Shown here: positions 1 to 4,888 of the stretch, piece by piece | How positions within the stretch are numbered: position 1 is the stretch's first letter | Layout of the letters: each line of letters starts with the position of its first letter | Assembly (NCBI GenBank): GCA_009784745.1 | Contig: WQXR01000054.1 | Coordinates: 1-7,879 of the forward strand | DNA: 7,879 nt | Reading direction: 5' to 3' | Origin: Methanomassiliicoccaceae archaeon | GTDB lineage: Archaea; Thermoplasmatota; Thermoplasmata; Methanomassiliicoccales; Methanomethylophilaceae | The notes under the pieces: model-generated | Told to the model about the DNA's origin: nothing | Seen by the model: only the letters and a program-made list of their open reading frames with translations | Database searches by the model: none | Program-made: the position numbers and the translations under genes

Positions 1-612
1 CAGGGAGAGGGCGGCGTCCGGACAGCATCAAAGGAATTCTTCAAAACCATTCGTGACGTATGCACAGATAACGGTACGCTAATGATAATTGACGAAGTTC
101 AGACAGGGATAGGACGCACGGGAGAATGGTTCGGCATACAGAACTACGATGTGATACCGGACATAATAACAGCAGCGAAGGCATTGGGCGGAGGGGCGCC
201 GATAGGCGCCGTGATATCAACTCCGGAAATATCATCGGTATTGACGCCGGGCACCCACGGGACAACATTCGGCGGCAATCCGTTAGTGTGCGCAGCAGCA
301 TGCGCAACACTGGACATAATGAAGGAAGAGAAACTCGTTCAGAACTCTAAGGAACTGGGCAAGAAATGGGTGTCAGACCTGAAACGCATAGGATCCAGCG
401 ATATAACGGAAGTGCGCGGAATGGGATTGATGATAGGCATCGAAATGAAAGAGCATGCAAAGGATGTCCAGAAACATGCGTTCGACAATAACATACTGGT
501 GAACGTATGCCATCTGGATACGGTGCGCCTGATACCTCCGCTGATATTGAAGAAAGAGGAAGCGGACAAGTTCACACAATTAATGGAAGGGTTTGCATCA
601 AAATACAACTAA
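1..612 (+). CDS. argD: Acetylornithine aminotransferase, 3' part (5' end outside window)
   Basis: This is the C-terminal 203 residues of a class III PLP-dependent aminotransferase; the reading frame is open from base 1 and ends in TAA. It begins inside the family motif QGEGG. Asp31 of the fragment, in the DEVQTG motif, would contact the PLP pyridine nitrogen. Lys60, in AAKALGGG, is the expected Schiff-base lysine, and GTHGTTFGGNP (from about residue 84) is the phosphate-contacting segment of the partner subunit. The ending VRLIPPL near residue 175 is typical of acetylornithine and LysJ-type enzymes. The family transfers an amino group between glutamate and N-acetylglutamate semialdehyde in cytoplasmic arginine synthesis, and in some archaea also acts in lysine synthesis. 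The fold and family are clear. The exact substrate is inferred, since ornithine, LysW-linked and GABA aminotransferases share these motifs. Roughly half of a normal protein of about 390 residues is missing upstream. Confidence 0.9.
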   Translation, partial: QGEGGVRTASKEFFKTIRDVCTDNGTLMIIDEVQTGIGRTGEWFGIQNYDVIPDIITAAKALGGGAPIGAVISTPEISSVLTPGTHGTTFGGNPLVCAAACATLDIMKEEKLVQNSKELGKKWVSDLKRIGSSDITEVRGMGLMIGIEMKEHAKDVQKHAFDNNILVNVCHLDTVRLIPPLILKKEEADKFTQLMEGFASKYN

Positions 613-635
613 GTACCCAATGGATACAAACCAAC

Positions 636-643
636 TCTTTTTT
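636..643 (+). terminator. T-rich tract after argD
   Basis: A run of six T preceded by CTC lies about 25 bases after the argD stop. Archaeal termination commonly needs only a T-rich tract and no hairpin. It sits just before the TATA-like box of the next gene, so it may only be promoter-flanking sequence. Confidence 0.35.
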
Positions 644-645
644 GT

Positions 646-654
646 CTATAATAG
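646..654 (+). promoter_or_regulatory. TATA-like box for the ACT-domain gene
   Basis: CTATAATAG lies about 36 bases before the ATG at 687 and would place the transcript start near 675, giving a short leader that still contains the GAGG site. A second candidate (ATAAATAG, near 658-665) would give an almost leaderless transcript. Either one means the ACT gene can be transcribed independently of argD. Confidence 0.45.
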
Positions 655-677
655 AACATAAATAGTGGTAACTCTTT

Positions 678-682
678 GAGGT
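678..682 (+). promoter_or_regulatory. Ribosome binding site of the ACT-domain gene
   Basis: GAGGT ends four bases before the ATG at 687. It matches the anti-Shine-Dalgarno end of archaeal 16S rRNA and supports this start. Confidence 0.6.
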
Positions 683-686
683 TAAC

Positions 687-1370
687 ATGGCTAAAAGTTC
701 TTCGAAAGAAAGTCTTGCGGAAAAGACAAGATCATACATAGACGCGCATCCGAGCATCAAGGATTGCGTATCAAAAGGACTTGTAAGTTACTCCTCATTA
801 GCAAGATTGATAATGAAGGAATTGGAAATAGATAATGAAGAGGCGCTGATGATCGCCTGCCGCCGATATGCCGATAAATTGTCTGTAACAACGGATCACG
901 AGAAAGATGTTCTGAAAATATTGAGGGACAGCCGTTTGGAGATGAGAACAAAGATATGCATCGTAACAGCGAAGAACGATTGGACGGTCCTCCATAAGAT
1001 GGACAACCTTTTCAGGGACCTCTGGAATGAGAATTCCATCATGCAAGTTGTTCAGAGCGCCTCGGCCGTGACGATAATAGCAGACCGAACACTCAAAGAC
1101 CGGATAATGGACACCGTAGGAAAGTTCAACATCATAAAATTAAGAGAGAATCTGGTTGAGATCGCAGTAAAAAGTCCTGAAAAGATAGTCGACACCAGCG
1201 GTGTGATCGCATATCTGATAACAAATCTTTCGGACGCAGGAATAAACATCGAAGAGACGGTAAGTTGTCACACGGACACGATATTCATTGTTAAGGAATC
1301 AGATATGATAGACGCATATTCCGTTCTTACAAGGTGTATACAGAGCGCAGAAGTGACCATAAAAGGATGA
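687..1370 (+). CDS. ACT-domain regulatory protein
   Basis: This 227-residue protein has an N-terminal helical part of about 85 residues (for example YSSLARLIMKEL and EEALMIACRRYADKL) that could form a winged-helix-like fold. A C-terminal ACT-like half runs from about residue 86 to 225. Residues 156-220 show the pattern of an ACT domain: strand VEIAVKSP, a helix beginning VIAYLITNLSDAGINI, strand VSCHTDTIFIVKE, then helix DAYSVLTRCI. Residues 86-135 (KICIVTAK and AVTIIAD) may be a second, degenerate ACT unit. ACT domains bind amino acids or similar ligands and regulate metabolic enzymes or transcription. No catalytic domain is visible, so a regulatory role is inferred, and the ligand is unknown. 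Its position after argD hints at amino-acid metabolism, but it has its own promoter and ribosome binding site. The gene ends in TGA three bases before the convergent tRNA-Thr. Confidence 0.75.
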   Translation: MAKSSSKESLAEKTRSYIDAHPSIKDCVSKGLVSYSSLARLIMKELEIDNEEALMIACRRYADKLSVTTDHEKDVLKILRDSRLEMRTKICIVTAKNDWTVLHKMDNLFRDLWNENSIMQVVQSASAVTIIADRTLKDRIMDTVGKFNIIKLRENLVEIAVKSPEKIVDTSGVIAYLITNLSDAGINIEETVSCHTDTIFIVKESDMIDAYSVLTRCIQSAEVTIKG

Positions 1371-1373
1371 GAG

Positions 1374-1447
1374 AGCCACTGGGGAGATTCGAACTCCCGG
1401 CCTGCTGATTACAAGTCAGCCGCTCAACCGGGCTGAGCTACAGTGGC
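1374..1447 (-). tRNA. tRNA-Thr(UGU)
   Basis: Read on the - strand, the gene folds into a full cloverleaf of 74 bases. The 7-bp acceptor stem GCCACTG/CAGTGGC is perfect. The anticodon stem is GCTGA/TCAGC with loop CTTGTAA, giving anticodon TGT, which reads ACA (Thr). The T arm is GGGAG-TTCGAAT-CTCCC. The discriminator base is U, as in archaeal tRNA-Thr, and CCA is not encoded. No intron is seen. It converges on the ACT-domain gene, with its 3' end three bases from that stop codon. Confidence 0.95.
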
Positions 1448-1467
1448 ATCGCCACCGAGTATGACAG

Positions 1468-1481
1468 CCTTATTCTTATTA
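1468..1481 (-). promoter_or_regulatory. TATA-like box of tRNA-Thr
   Basis: The - strand reads TAATAAGAATAAGG, an A/T-rich block centred about 27 bases before the tRNA-Thr 5' end. This is the expected spacing for an archaeal promoter. It suggests the tRNA is transcribed on its own rather than as the tail of the nuclease transcript. Confidence 0.5.
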
Positions 1482-1513
1482 CTTTGCTTTCCCTCGGGCC
1501 GCATATCAATATC

Positions 1514-2632
1514 TCAATCATCATCTTTAGGCTCGTAAAAGTAATCAATATGTTTTCCCCCACTCTCACCATCGAACAATTTACGGCGTTCCAAGCGTTC
1601 TTTCGCTTCCGCCAATATATCTCTTATCTTCTTCTCAAGCTCGGCCTTCGGCGGGAGATGGGTCCAATACTCTGCAACTGCAATGCCCGCTCTATCCATT
1701 TCCAGTAATTCGATCTGACCCCTGCTTGCTTTGGTACAAAGTATCAATCCTATCGGCTGCTCCTCTCCTTCCTGTCTTTCATATTTGTTCAGCCACTTGA
1801 GATACAACATCATCTGCCCCATATGCGCCGCTTTGAATTCACCAACTTTCAATTCGATCGCAACAAGCCGCTTTAATGTACGGTGATAAAACAGCAGGTC
1901 GAGGACAATATCTTCGCCGTCAATGATCATACGTTTCTGACGTTCAACAAACGTAAAACCGTGACCGAACTCTAACACGAATGATTCCAGTTCCGTTAGT
2001 ATGGCCTTTTCAAGATCTGCTTCAAGATAATTCTCCTTCAATCCGAATAAATCAAGAAGATATGGATCTTTGAACACATTGAGCGGTACTATAGAATCTT
2101 CAGACAACTCTGTGGCGGCAATTTCTCTACGTTCGTAAGCTTTGCGAGAGATCTGACGTCGAAGTTCATGAACACCGAGATTTCGTTGAGCTACTTCGTT
2201 CGCATAATAAAGTAACGCTTCTTTCGACTTTAACGGTAATAGTTCAAGAATGTGGGACCAACTCAATCTTGCCGACACCATCGGCAAAATATCAGTATCT
2301 GAGATTCGTTCTGCAAATAAGGCCATTCTGTATAGATTTCTCTCCGTGAAACTTTTACCGTATGCGGCTGTCAATTTTGCCGATAGCGTCGGCAAAATCT
2401 TTTTTCCGTATTCTGCGCGTTGATTATTGAGTACAGTCGAATTGATATACTGTCCGACCTCCCAGAACATCATCGTTATTTCCTGATTGGCGTATGTGGC
2501 GGCGCGACATTTCCGATTTTCAATGATGGCCGATATACGATCGAAGAGTGCATTTTCATCAACGGCCAAGTTCTCTTGTACGATCAAAACGTTTTTCTTT
2601 TCATTCGTTACAGTCAGCTTATCCTTTTTCAT
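1514..2632 (-). CDS. YhcG/DUF1016-type PDDEXK nuclease-domain protein
   Basis: This 372-residue protein has the two-part layout of the YhcG (DUF1016) family. The N-terminal helical domain spans about residues 25-175, including MMFWEVGQYI, GKSFTERNLYRM and SARLSWSHILELL. The C-terminal PDDEXK nuclease-like domain spans about 190-330. The predicted catalytic residues are present: Asp245 in the segment DIVLDLLFYH, Glu260 and Lys262 in VAIELKVGEF, and Gln273 just after. The fold would be expected to cut nucleic acid with a metal ion. The family is common on mobile and accessory DNA and is often linked to restriction-modification or recombination, but its substrate is not settled. It stands alone here, with no methylase or specificity subunit beside it. 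The start is supported by an AAGGAG site and a TATA-like box upstream. It ends in TGA 66 bases before the 5' end of tRNA-Thr, on the same strand. Confidence 0.9.
   Translation of the reverse strand: MKKDKLTVTNEKKNVLIVQENLAVDENALFDRISAIIENRKCRAATYANQEITMMFWEVGQYINSTVLNNQRAEYGKKILPTLSAKLTAAYGKSFTERNLYRMALFAERISDTDILPMVSARLSWSHILELLPLKSKEALLYYANEVAQRNLGVHELRRQISRKAYERREIAATELSEDSIVPLNVFKDPYLLDLFGLKENYLEADLEKAILTELESFVLEFGHGFTFVERQKRMIIDGEDIVLDLLFYHRTLKRLVAIELKVGEFKAAHMGQMMLYLKWLNKYERQEGEEQPIGLILCTKASRGQIELLEMDRAGIAVAEYWTHLPPKAELEKKIRDILAEAKERLERRKLFDGESGGKHIDYFYEPKDDD
2269..2287. repeat. Hairpin-forming inverted repeat inside the nuclease gene (copy 1)
   Basis: TTGCCGA and TCGGCAA form a perfect 7-bp stem with the five-base loop CACCA. 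On the coding strand it encodes part of ILPMVSARL. It resembles the longer copy about 107 bases away. Confidence 0.6.
2374..2398. repeat. Hairpin-forming inverted repeat inside the nuclease gene (copy 2)
   Basis: ATTTTGCCGA and TCGGCAAAAT form a perfect 10-bp stem with the five-base loop TAGCG. It encodes part of ILPTLSAKL, which is also a near-repeat in protein of the segment encoded by the first hairpin. Confidence 0.65.
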
Positions 2633-2642
2633 ATGTCCAGTA

Positions 2643-2648
2643 CTCCTT
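2643..2648 (-). promoter_or_regulatory. Ribosome binding site of the nuclease gene
   Basis: The - strand reads AAGGAG ten bases before the ATG. The spacing is slightly long but usable, and there is no better site for another start. Confidence 0.45.
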
Positions 2649-2667
2649 GGAATGTTATTCGTACGAG

Positions 2668-2678
2668 AGTATATATTC
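2668..2678 (-). promoter_or_regulatory. TATA-like box of the nuclease gene
   Basis: The - strand reads GAATATATACT about 36-46 bases before the nuclease ATG. It would give a transcript starting near 2648, with a leader of about 16 bases. Confidence 0.5.
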
Positions 2679-2692
2679 CATACTTAGGGGGG

Positions 2693-2703
2693 TGACCGAA
2701 AGT
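2693..2703 (+). repeat. TGACCGAAAGT repeat, copy 1
   Basis: This is an exact 11-base match to the pair of copies at 2763-2783. It starts 70 bases before the second copy and lies 61 bases upstream of the nuclease start codon. Confidence 0.7.
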
Positions 2704-2762
2704 ACTCCTGAAAATACTCATATATATCAATGAGCCAGATATTCTGTTTTTATGTTAACAGA

Positions 2763-2783
2763 TGACCGAAAGTGACCGAAAGT
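2763..2783 (+). repeat. TGACCGAAAGT tandem repeat, copies 2 and 3
   Basis: Two exact copies share one T and so repeat with a 10-base period. They are followed directly by GTAAGTTGACA. With the copy at 2693 the start-to-start distances are 70 and 10 bases, both whole multiples of 10, close to one turn of DNA. This could be a protein-binding array or the multi-repeat end of an insertion sequence. Confidence 0.75.
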
Positions 2784-2942
2784 GTAAGTTGACACATCCA
2801 TCAACGCACCTGTCAGAAACGCATCGAATATCACTCAATGCATCTATGTTTTCCGTGCAACAGAATATGATATCTCCTCGAGGCAAACAAATTCAACTGG
2901 CGTATTCATGCATGGTAAAACATACGATTGACGAACCAAAGT

Positions 2943-2953
2943 TTTATTAAATA
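2943..2953 (+). promoter_or_regulatory. TATA-like box of the FKBP gene
   Basis: TTTATTAAATA is preceded by the purine-rich CCAAAG, which could act as a BRE. It would start transcription near 2978, about 28 bases before the ATG. A second A/T block (TTTATTAAC, near 2957) is an alternative. Confidence 0.5.
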
Positions 2954-2994
2954 CAGTTTATTAACGCTGTCAGTTAACATTCAGATGTTATTAC

Positions 2995-3000
2995 GGTGAT
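2995..3000 (+). promoter_or_regulatory. Ribosome binding site of the FKBP gene
   Basis: GGTGAT ends five bases before the ATG at 3006. It is complementary to the archaeal 16S rRNA tail and fixes the start. Confidence 0.65.
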
Positions 3001-3005
3001 ATACA

Positions 3006-3830
3006 ATGGCAGCAAGCAAAAAAGGGTCAGTAAGCAAAGGAGACCTTGTCTACATTGATTACGATGCGTTCCTCACGGACAACAATAAATTATTCGACAC
3101 AACGAAAGCGGAATCCGCAAAGAATGCGGGTTTCTTCGATGAAAAAACAGAATACGCTCCGTTGCCTGTTCTTTTAGGCGCAGGAAGATTGTTCGAAGCA
3201 TTCGAAGCGGCAATCGAGAATGCCGCCGTAGGCAAAGAGACGGAAGTTAAATTATCGTCAGCGGAAGCAGCGGGCGCAAGAGATCCGAAACTTGTGGAGA
3301 CCTATCAGTTAAAGGAATTCCACAAGCAGGACATCGCTCCTCATCCGGGTCTCGAAGTCCAACTGGGCAACCGCAGAGGTACAGTGATGTACGTAGGCGC
3401 CGGAAGGGTAAAGGTAGATTTCAATAATCCTTTAGCGGGTAAAGATCTTGTCTACAAATTCACGGTCAAAGAAGTTGTCAGTGACAAGATCGAAAAAGCA
3501 AAAGCTGTAGTGAAAATGGACCTCGGAACTTCCGACGGTTTCGAATTTACGATAAGCAATGAAAAAGTAACGGTAATTCTTCCGGAATTGACAAAATTCG
3601 ACCAGAGTTGGCCTGTCGCAAGGTTCAAGATAGTTTCAGATCTGAGAAAAGTGGCCGAAGTGGATACAATAGAGTTCGTAGAGGTGTGGGCGATAGCGGA
3701 AAAGAAGGCCGACGCACCGAAAGCGAAAGAGAAGAAGCCGAAAGCGGAAAAGAAGGATGCGCCGATAGCGGAAAAGAAGGCTGACGCACCGAAAGCAAAA
3801 AAGGCACCGGCAAAGAAGAAAGCCGAGTAA
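3006..3830 (+). CDS. FKBP-type peptidyl-prolyl cis-trans isomerase, long archaeal form with Lys-rich tail
   Basis: This 274-residue protein has the SlyD-like archaeal FKBP layout. The FKBP core starts at GDLVYIDYDAFL (residues 12-23) with FDTT at 30-33. LPVLLGAGRLFEAFEAAI (53-70) matches the FKBP active-site region, and an insert-in-flap chaperone domain spans about 86-137. The core closes with VDFNNPLAGKDLVYKFTV (137-154), a hallmark of this class. A further C-terminal domain (about 159-228) marks the long archaeal form. The enzyme would speed proline isomerisation and act as a folding chaperone in the cytoplasm; no signal peptide is seen. The last 45 residues are a charged Lys/Ala/Pro/Glu tail in which IAEKKADAPKAK occurs twice (residues 230-241 and 254-265). 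Such a basic tail could bind nucleic acid or ribosomes, or may only be a flexible extension; this is inference. The gene stands alone with its own promoter. Confidence 0.9.
   Translation: MAASKKGSVSKGDLVYIDYDAFLTDNNKLFDTTKAESAKNAGFFDEKTEYAPLPVLLGAGRLFEAFEAAIENAAVGKETEVKLSSAEAAGARDPKLVETYQLKEFHKQDIAPHPGLEVQLGNRRGTVMYVGAGRVKVDFNNPLAGKDLVYKFTVKEVVSDKIEKAKAVVKMDLGTSDGFEFTISNEKVTVILPELTKFDQSWPVARFKIVSDLRKVAEVDTIEFVEVWAIAEKKADAPKAKEKKPKAEKKDAPIAEKKADAPKAKKAPAKKKAE
3691..3799 (+). repeat. In-frame direct repeat coding for the FKBP tail
   Basis: Two 37-base units at 3691-3727 and 3763-3799 start 72 bases (24 codons) apart. They differ by one base in the core (C3710 against T3782) and slightly at the end. 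The near identity, including silent positions, suggests a recent in-frame duplication that may change length between strains. Confidence 0.75.
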
Positions 3831-3849
3831 ACGCTCTCAGCAAAACAAT

Positions 3850-3859
3850 TTCAATAAAT
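3850..3859 (+). promoter_or_regulatory. TATA-like box of tRNA-Arg
   Basis: TTCAATAAAT lies about 30-39 bases before the tRNA-Arg 5' end, in the A/T-rich gap after the FKBP stop. The spacing suits an archaeal promoter with a short 5' leader removed by RNase P. The match to consensus is modest. Confidence 0.4.
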
Positions 3860-3888
3860 CCTTTCAACAAAATCCTTTAATCATCCAC

Positions 3889-3963
3889 GGACGGGTGGCC
3901 TAGTCTGGATATGGCAGCAGCCTCCTAAGCTGCAGGTCGGGGGTTCGAATCCCTCCCCGTTCG
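3889..3963 (+). tRNA. tRNA-Arg(CCU)
   Basis: The gene gives a 75-base cloverleaf. The acceptor stem GGACGGG pairs with CCCGTTC with one G-U pair. The anticodon stem GCAGC/GCTGC is perfect, with loop CTCCTAA and anticodon CCT, which reads AGG (Arg). The T arm is GGGGG-TTCGAAT-CCCTC with one G-U pair. The D stem is short (GCC/GGC). The discriminator is G, CCA is not encoded, and there is no intron. Its 3' end lies 12 bases from the stop codon of the convergent vapC gene. Confidence 0.93.
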
Positions 3964-3975
3964 CTCAATTCCGTA

Positions 3976-4374
3976 TCATTCACGCCAGTTCTCAGTTCTC
4001 AGGCCGGGAACGTGACCGAACTCTTTCACATTGTTCGTCACCAGCACACCGCCGTTCGAAAGCACCGTCGCTGCGATTATCATATCATTCGGACCTATCA
4101 ATTCCCCCTTGGACCTCATTTCATATCTTATCTTGGCGTATTCTTCGGAAGCGTCTGAATCGAACGGTACCACTTCATACGTTGAAAAAAGAACTTTAAG
4201 GTCATCTGCTTTTTTAGAGCGAGGATCGTTTTGTATCCCATGAAGAAGTTCCCCCTTAACGAGAGAGGGTATTTTGATGTCGTTAACGGGCGTATGATAT
4301 ATTTTGTCTGTGAGCCTCTGATCTCCGGTATTGAACATATCGATTATCACATTCGTGTCAAGGAAATATTTCAT
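3976..4374 (-). CDS. vapC: VapC-type PIN-domain toxin ribonuclease
   Basis: This 132-residue protein is a complete single PIN domain. The acidic active-site residues are visible: Asp6 in the opening motif YFLDTNVIID, Glu42 in KGELLHG, and Asp97 in GPNDMIIAA. The fourth position is in VTNNVKEF (about 113-118), which is typical of VapC proteins, and the end GLRTENW is also characteristic. VapC toxins are Mg-dependent RNases that cut tRNA or rRNA and stop translation until neutralised by VapB; the target here is unknown. I chose the ATG at 4374 because the protein then begins with the standard MKYFLDTN, and because ATGA overlaps the vapB stop, implying coupled translation. An in-frame ATG at 4443 would add 23 residues that lie within vapB and match nothing in the family. 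The gene ends in TGA facing tRNA-Arg. Confidence 0.92.
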   Translation of the reverse strand: MKYFLDTNVIIDMFNTGDQRLTDKIYHTPVNDIKIPSLVKGELLHGIQNDPRSKKADDLKVLFSTYEVVPFDSDASEEYAKIRYEMRSKGELIGPNDMIIAATVLSNGGVLVTNNVKEFGHVPGLRTENWRE

Positions 4375-4601
4375 AAACTCTTCCTCTCGATGTCCATTGA
4401 CCAAGGCAGTTCTTCCGGCTCTTTCATCGGATCGTTCTCCCACGAGCCCAAGCGTTTAAGCAACTCTACCGGCGGGCCGTTCTCATTACTCTTTTTGAGT
4501 ATCTCGTTAACATAACTTGACACAGACGAACCTCTTTCTTTTGCTCTGATCTTCATCATCTCTTGAACATCATCATCCAGATACAGACATATTTGCGGCA
4601 T
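4371..4601 (-). CDS. vapB: VapB-type ribbon-helix-helix antitoxin
   Basis: This 76-residue protein has an N-terminal ribbon-helix-helix DNA-binding fold: strand QICLYLDDD (residues 3-11), a first helix around VQEMMKIRAKERG, and a second helix SVSSYVNEILKKS (26-38). The second half (about 40-76) is acidic and Pro-rich, with ELPWSMD near the end. It would be the segment that wraps around and blocks the VapC active site. The gene is directly upstream of vapC with a four-base ATGA overlap, the standard antitoxin-first order. RHH antitoxins usually repress their own promoter, helped by VapC, and the palindromes just upstream are suitable operators. No Shine-Dalgarno site precedes the ATG, so the message is probably leaderless or nearly so. 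Confidence 0.88.
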   Translation of the reverse strand: MPQICLYLDDDVQEMMKIRAKERGSSVSSYVNEILKKSNENGPPVELLKRLGSWENDPMKEPEELPWSMDIERKSL

Positions 4602-4608
4602 GATATCA
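4601..4608. promoter_or_regulatory. TGATATCA site over the vapB start codon
   Basis: This is a perfect 8-base palindrome whose first base is the A of the vapB ATG read on the - strand. The same 8-mer forms the core of the larger palindrome 23 bases away. The pair looks like a two-site RHH operator, and binding here would block both transcription and the message start. Confidence 0.5.
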
Positions 4609-4619
4609 GCATTTTATAG

Positions 4620-4635
4620 TATATGATATCATATA
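4620..4635. promoter_or_regulatory. 16-base palindrome, probable vapBC operator
   Basis: TATATGATATCATATA is a perfect inverted repeat with no spacer, 19 bases upstream of the vapB ATG. It overlaps the likely vapBC promoter. Short symmetric A/T-rich sites like this are typical of RHH-antitoxin autoregulation. Confidence 0.65.
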
Positions 4636-4643
4636 TTATAATT
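4632..4643 (-). promoter_or_regulatory. TATA-like box of vapBC
   Basis: The - strand reads AATTATAATATA, about 31-42 bases before the vapB ATG. It would start transcription near 4612, giving a leader of roughly ten bases, which fits the lack of a ribosome binding site. It partly overlaps the 16-base palindrome, so bound VapBC could exclude TBP. Confidence 0.5.
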
Positions 4644-4691
4644 TATCGAATTCCCCCCACGTTCACTTATTTTTATGGCCAGCATATAAAT

Positions 4692-4731
4692 TTTAAGATC
4701 TCGAACGATCAAAACAATACGTTTAAGATCT
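4692..4731 (+). repeat. Pair of TTTAAGATCT direct repeats
   Basis: Exact 10-base copies at 4692-4701 and 4722-4731 start 30 bases apart, three turns of DNA. They lie between the vap promoter and the adhesin promoter. They may be a regulator site, but the copies are short. Confidence 0.45.
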
Positions 4732-4752
4732 TTTGTCAGTTCCATTTTTTCA

Positions 4753-4778
4753 GATAATGCCCTGATATCAGAATTATC
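4753..4778. promoter_or_regulatory. Third TGATATCA site within a larger dyad
   Basis: The 10-base palindrome CTGATATCAG (4762-4771) contains the same 8-mer as both vap operator candidates. It is flanked by GATAAT on the left and ATTATC on the right, so the whole forms an imperfect dyad with a two-base offset. It lies about 60 bases upstream of the adhesin TATA box, which raises the possibility of VapB control of the adhesin. That control is inferred only. Confidence 0.4.
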
Positions 4779-4830
4779 GGATACGATTGTTCTTTATAAA
4801 GCATTTAATATAGTTAACGCCGATTAGCGG

Positions 4831-4838
4831 TATAAATA
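4831..4838 (+). promoter_or_regulatory. TATA box of the adhesin gene
   Basis: TATAAATA is a strong archaeal TATA match, 58 bases upstream of the ATG at 4889. It would give a transcript start near 4861 and a leader of about 28 bases that includes the GAGGTG site. Confidence 0.65.
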
Positions 4839-4877
4839 CTCGACTGTTCCCCAACGTTGAGAACGGCCGATCGCGAA

Positions 4878-4883
4878 GAGGTG
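4878..4883 (+). promoter_or_regulatory. Ribosome binding site of the adhesin gene
   Basis: GAGGTG ends five bases before the ATG at 4889. It is a near-full match to the archaeal anti-Shine-Dalgarno sequence and favours this start over the in-frame ATG at 4907, which lacks such a site. Confidence 0.75.
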
Positions 4884-4888
4884 CGGTT

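Larger units (their letters stand above)
2633..3005. other. Intergenic region between nuclease and FKBP genes
   Basis: This 373-base stretch separates two divergent genes. It holds the nuclease promoter at its left end, three TGACCGAAAGT repeats (2693-2783) and the FKBP promoter at its right end. Between about 2795 and 2930 I see no motif or convincing gene. A 62-codon open frame at 2762-2950 has no ribosome binding site and begins inside the repeats, so I did not call it. Confidence 0.6.
4602..4888. other. Divergent intergenic region between vapBC and the adhesin gene
   Basis: This 287-base A/T-rich region separates the two divergent promoters. Apart from the sites listed separately, it holds a TATA-like block (ATATAAAT, about 4684-4691) facing the + strand with no gene directly after it. 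I see no open frame of note and cannot support an RNA gene. Confidence 0.55.

Noticed and set aside
1484..1708. 74-codon + strand open frame at the nuclease 3' end
   Set aside because: It is antisense to the nuclease C-terminus and lacks any support.
2762..2950. 62-codon open frame in the nuclease-FKBP gap
   Set aside because: It starts within the 10-base repeats, has no ribosome binding site, no recognisable domain and irregular composition.
3625..3870. 81-codon - strand open frame rich in Pro, Ser and Leu
   Set aside because: It mirrors the low-complexity FKBP tail and is not a gene.
4375..4443. 23-residue N-terminal extension of vapC
   Set aside because: It lies within vapB in another frame and precedes the standard PIN start MKYFLDTN. 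The ATGA overlap start at 4374 is better supported.
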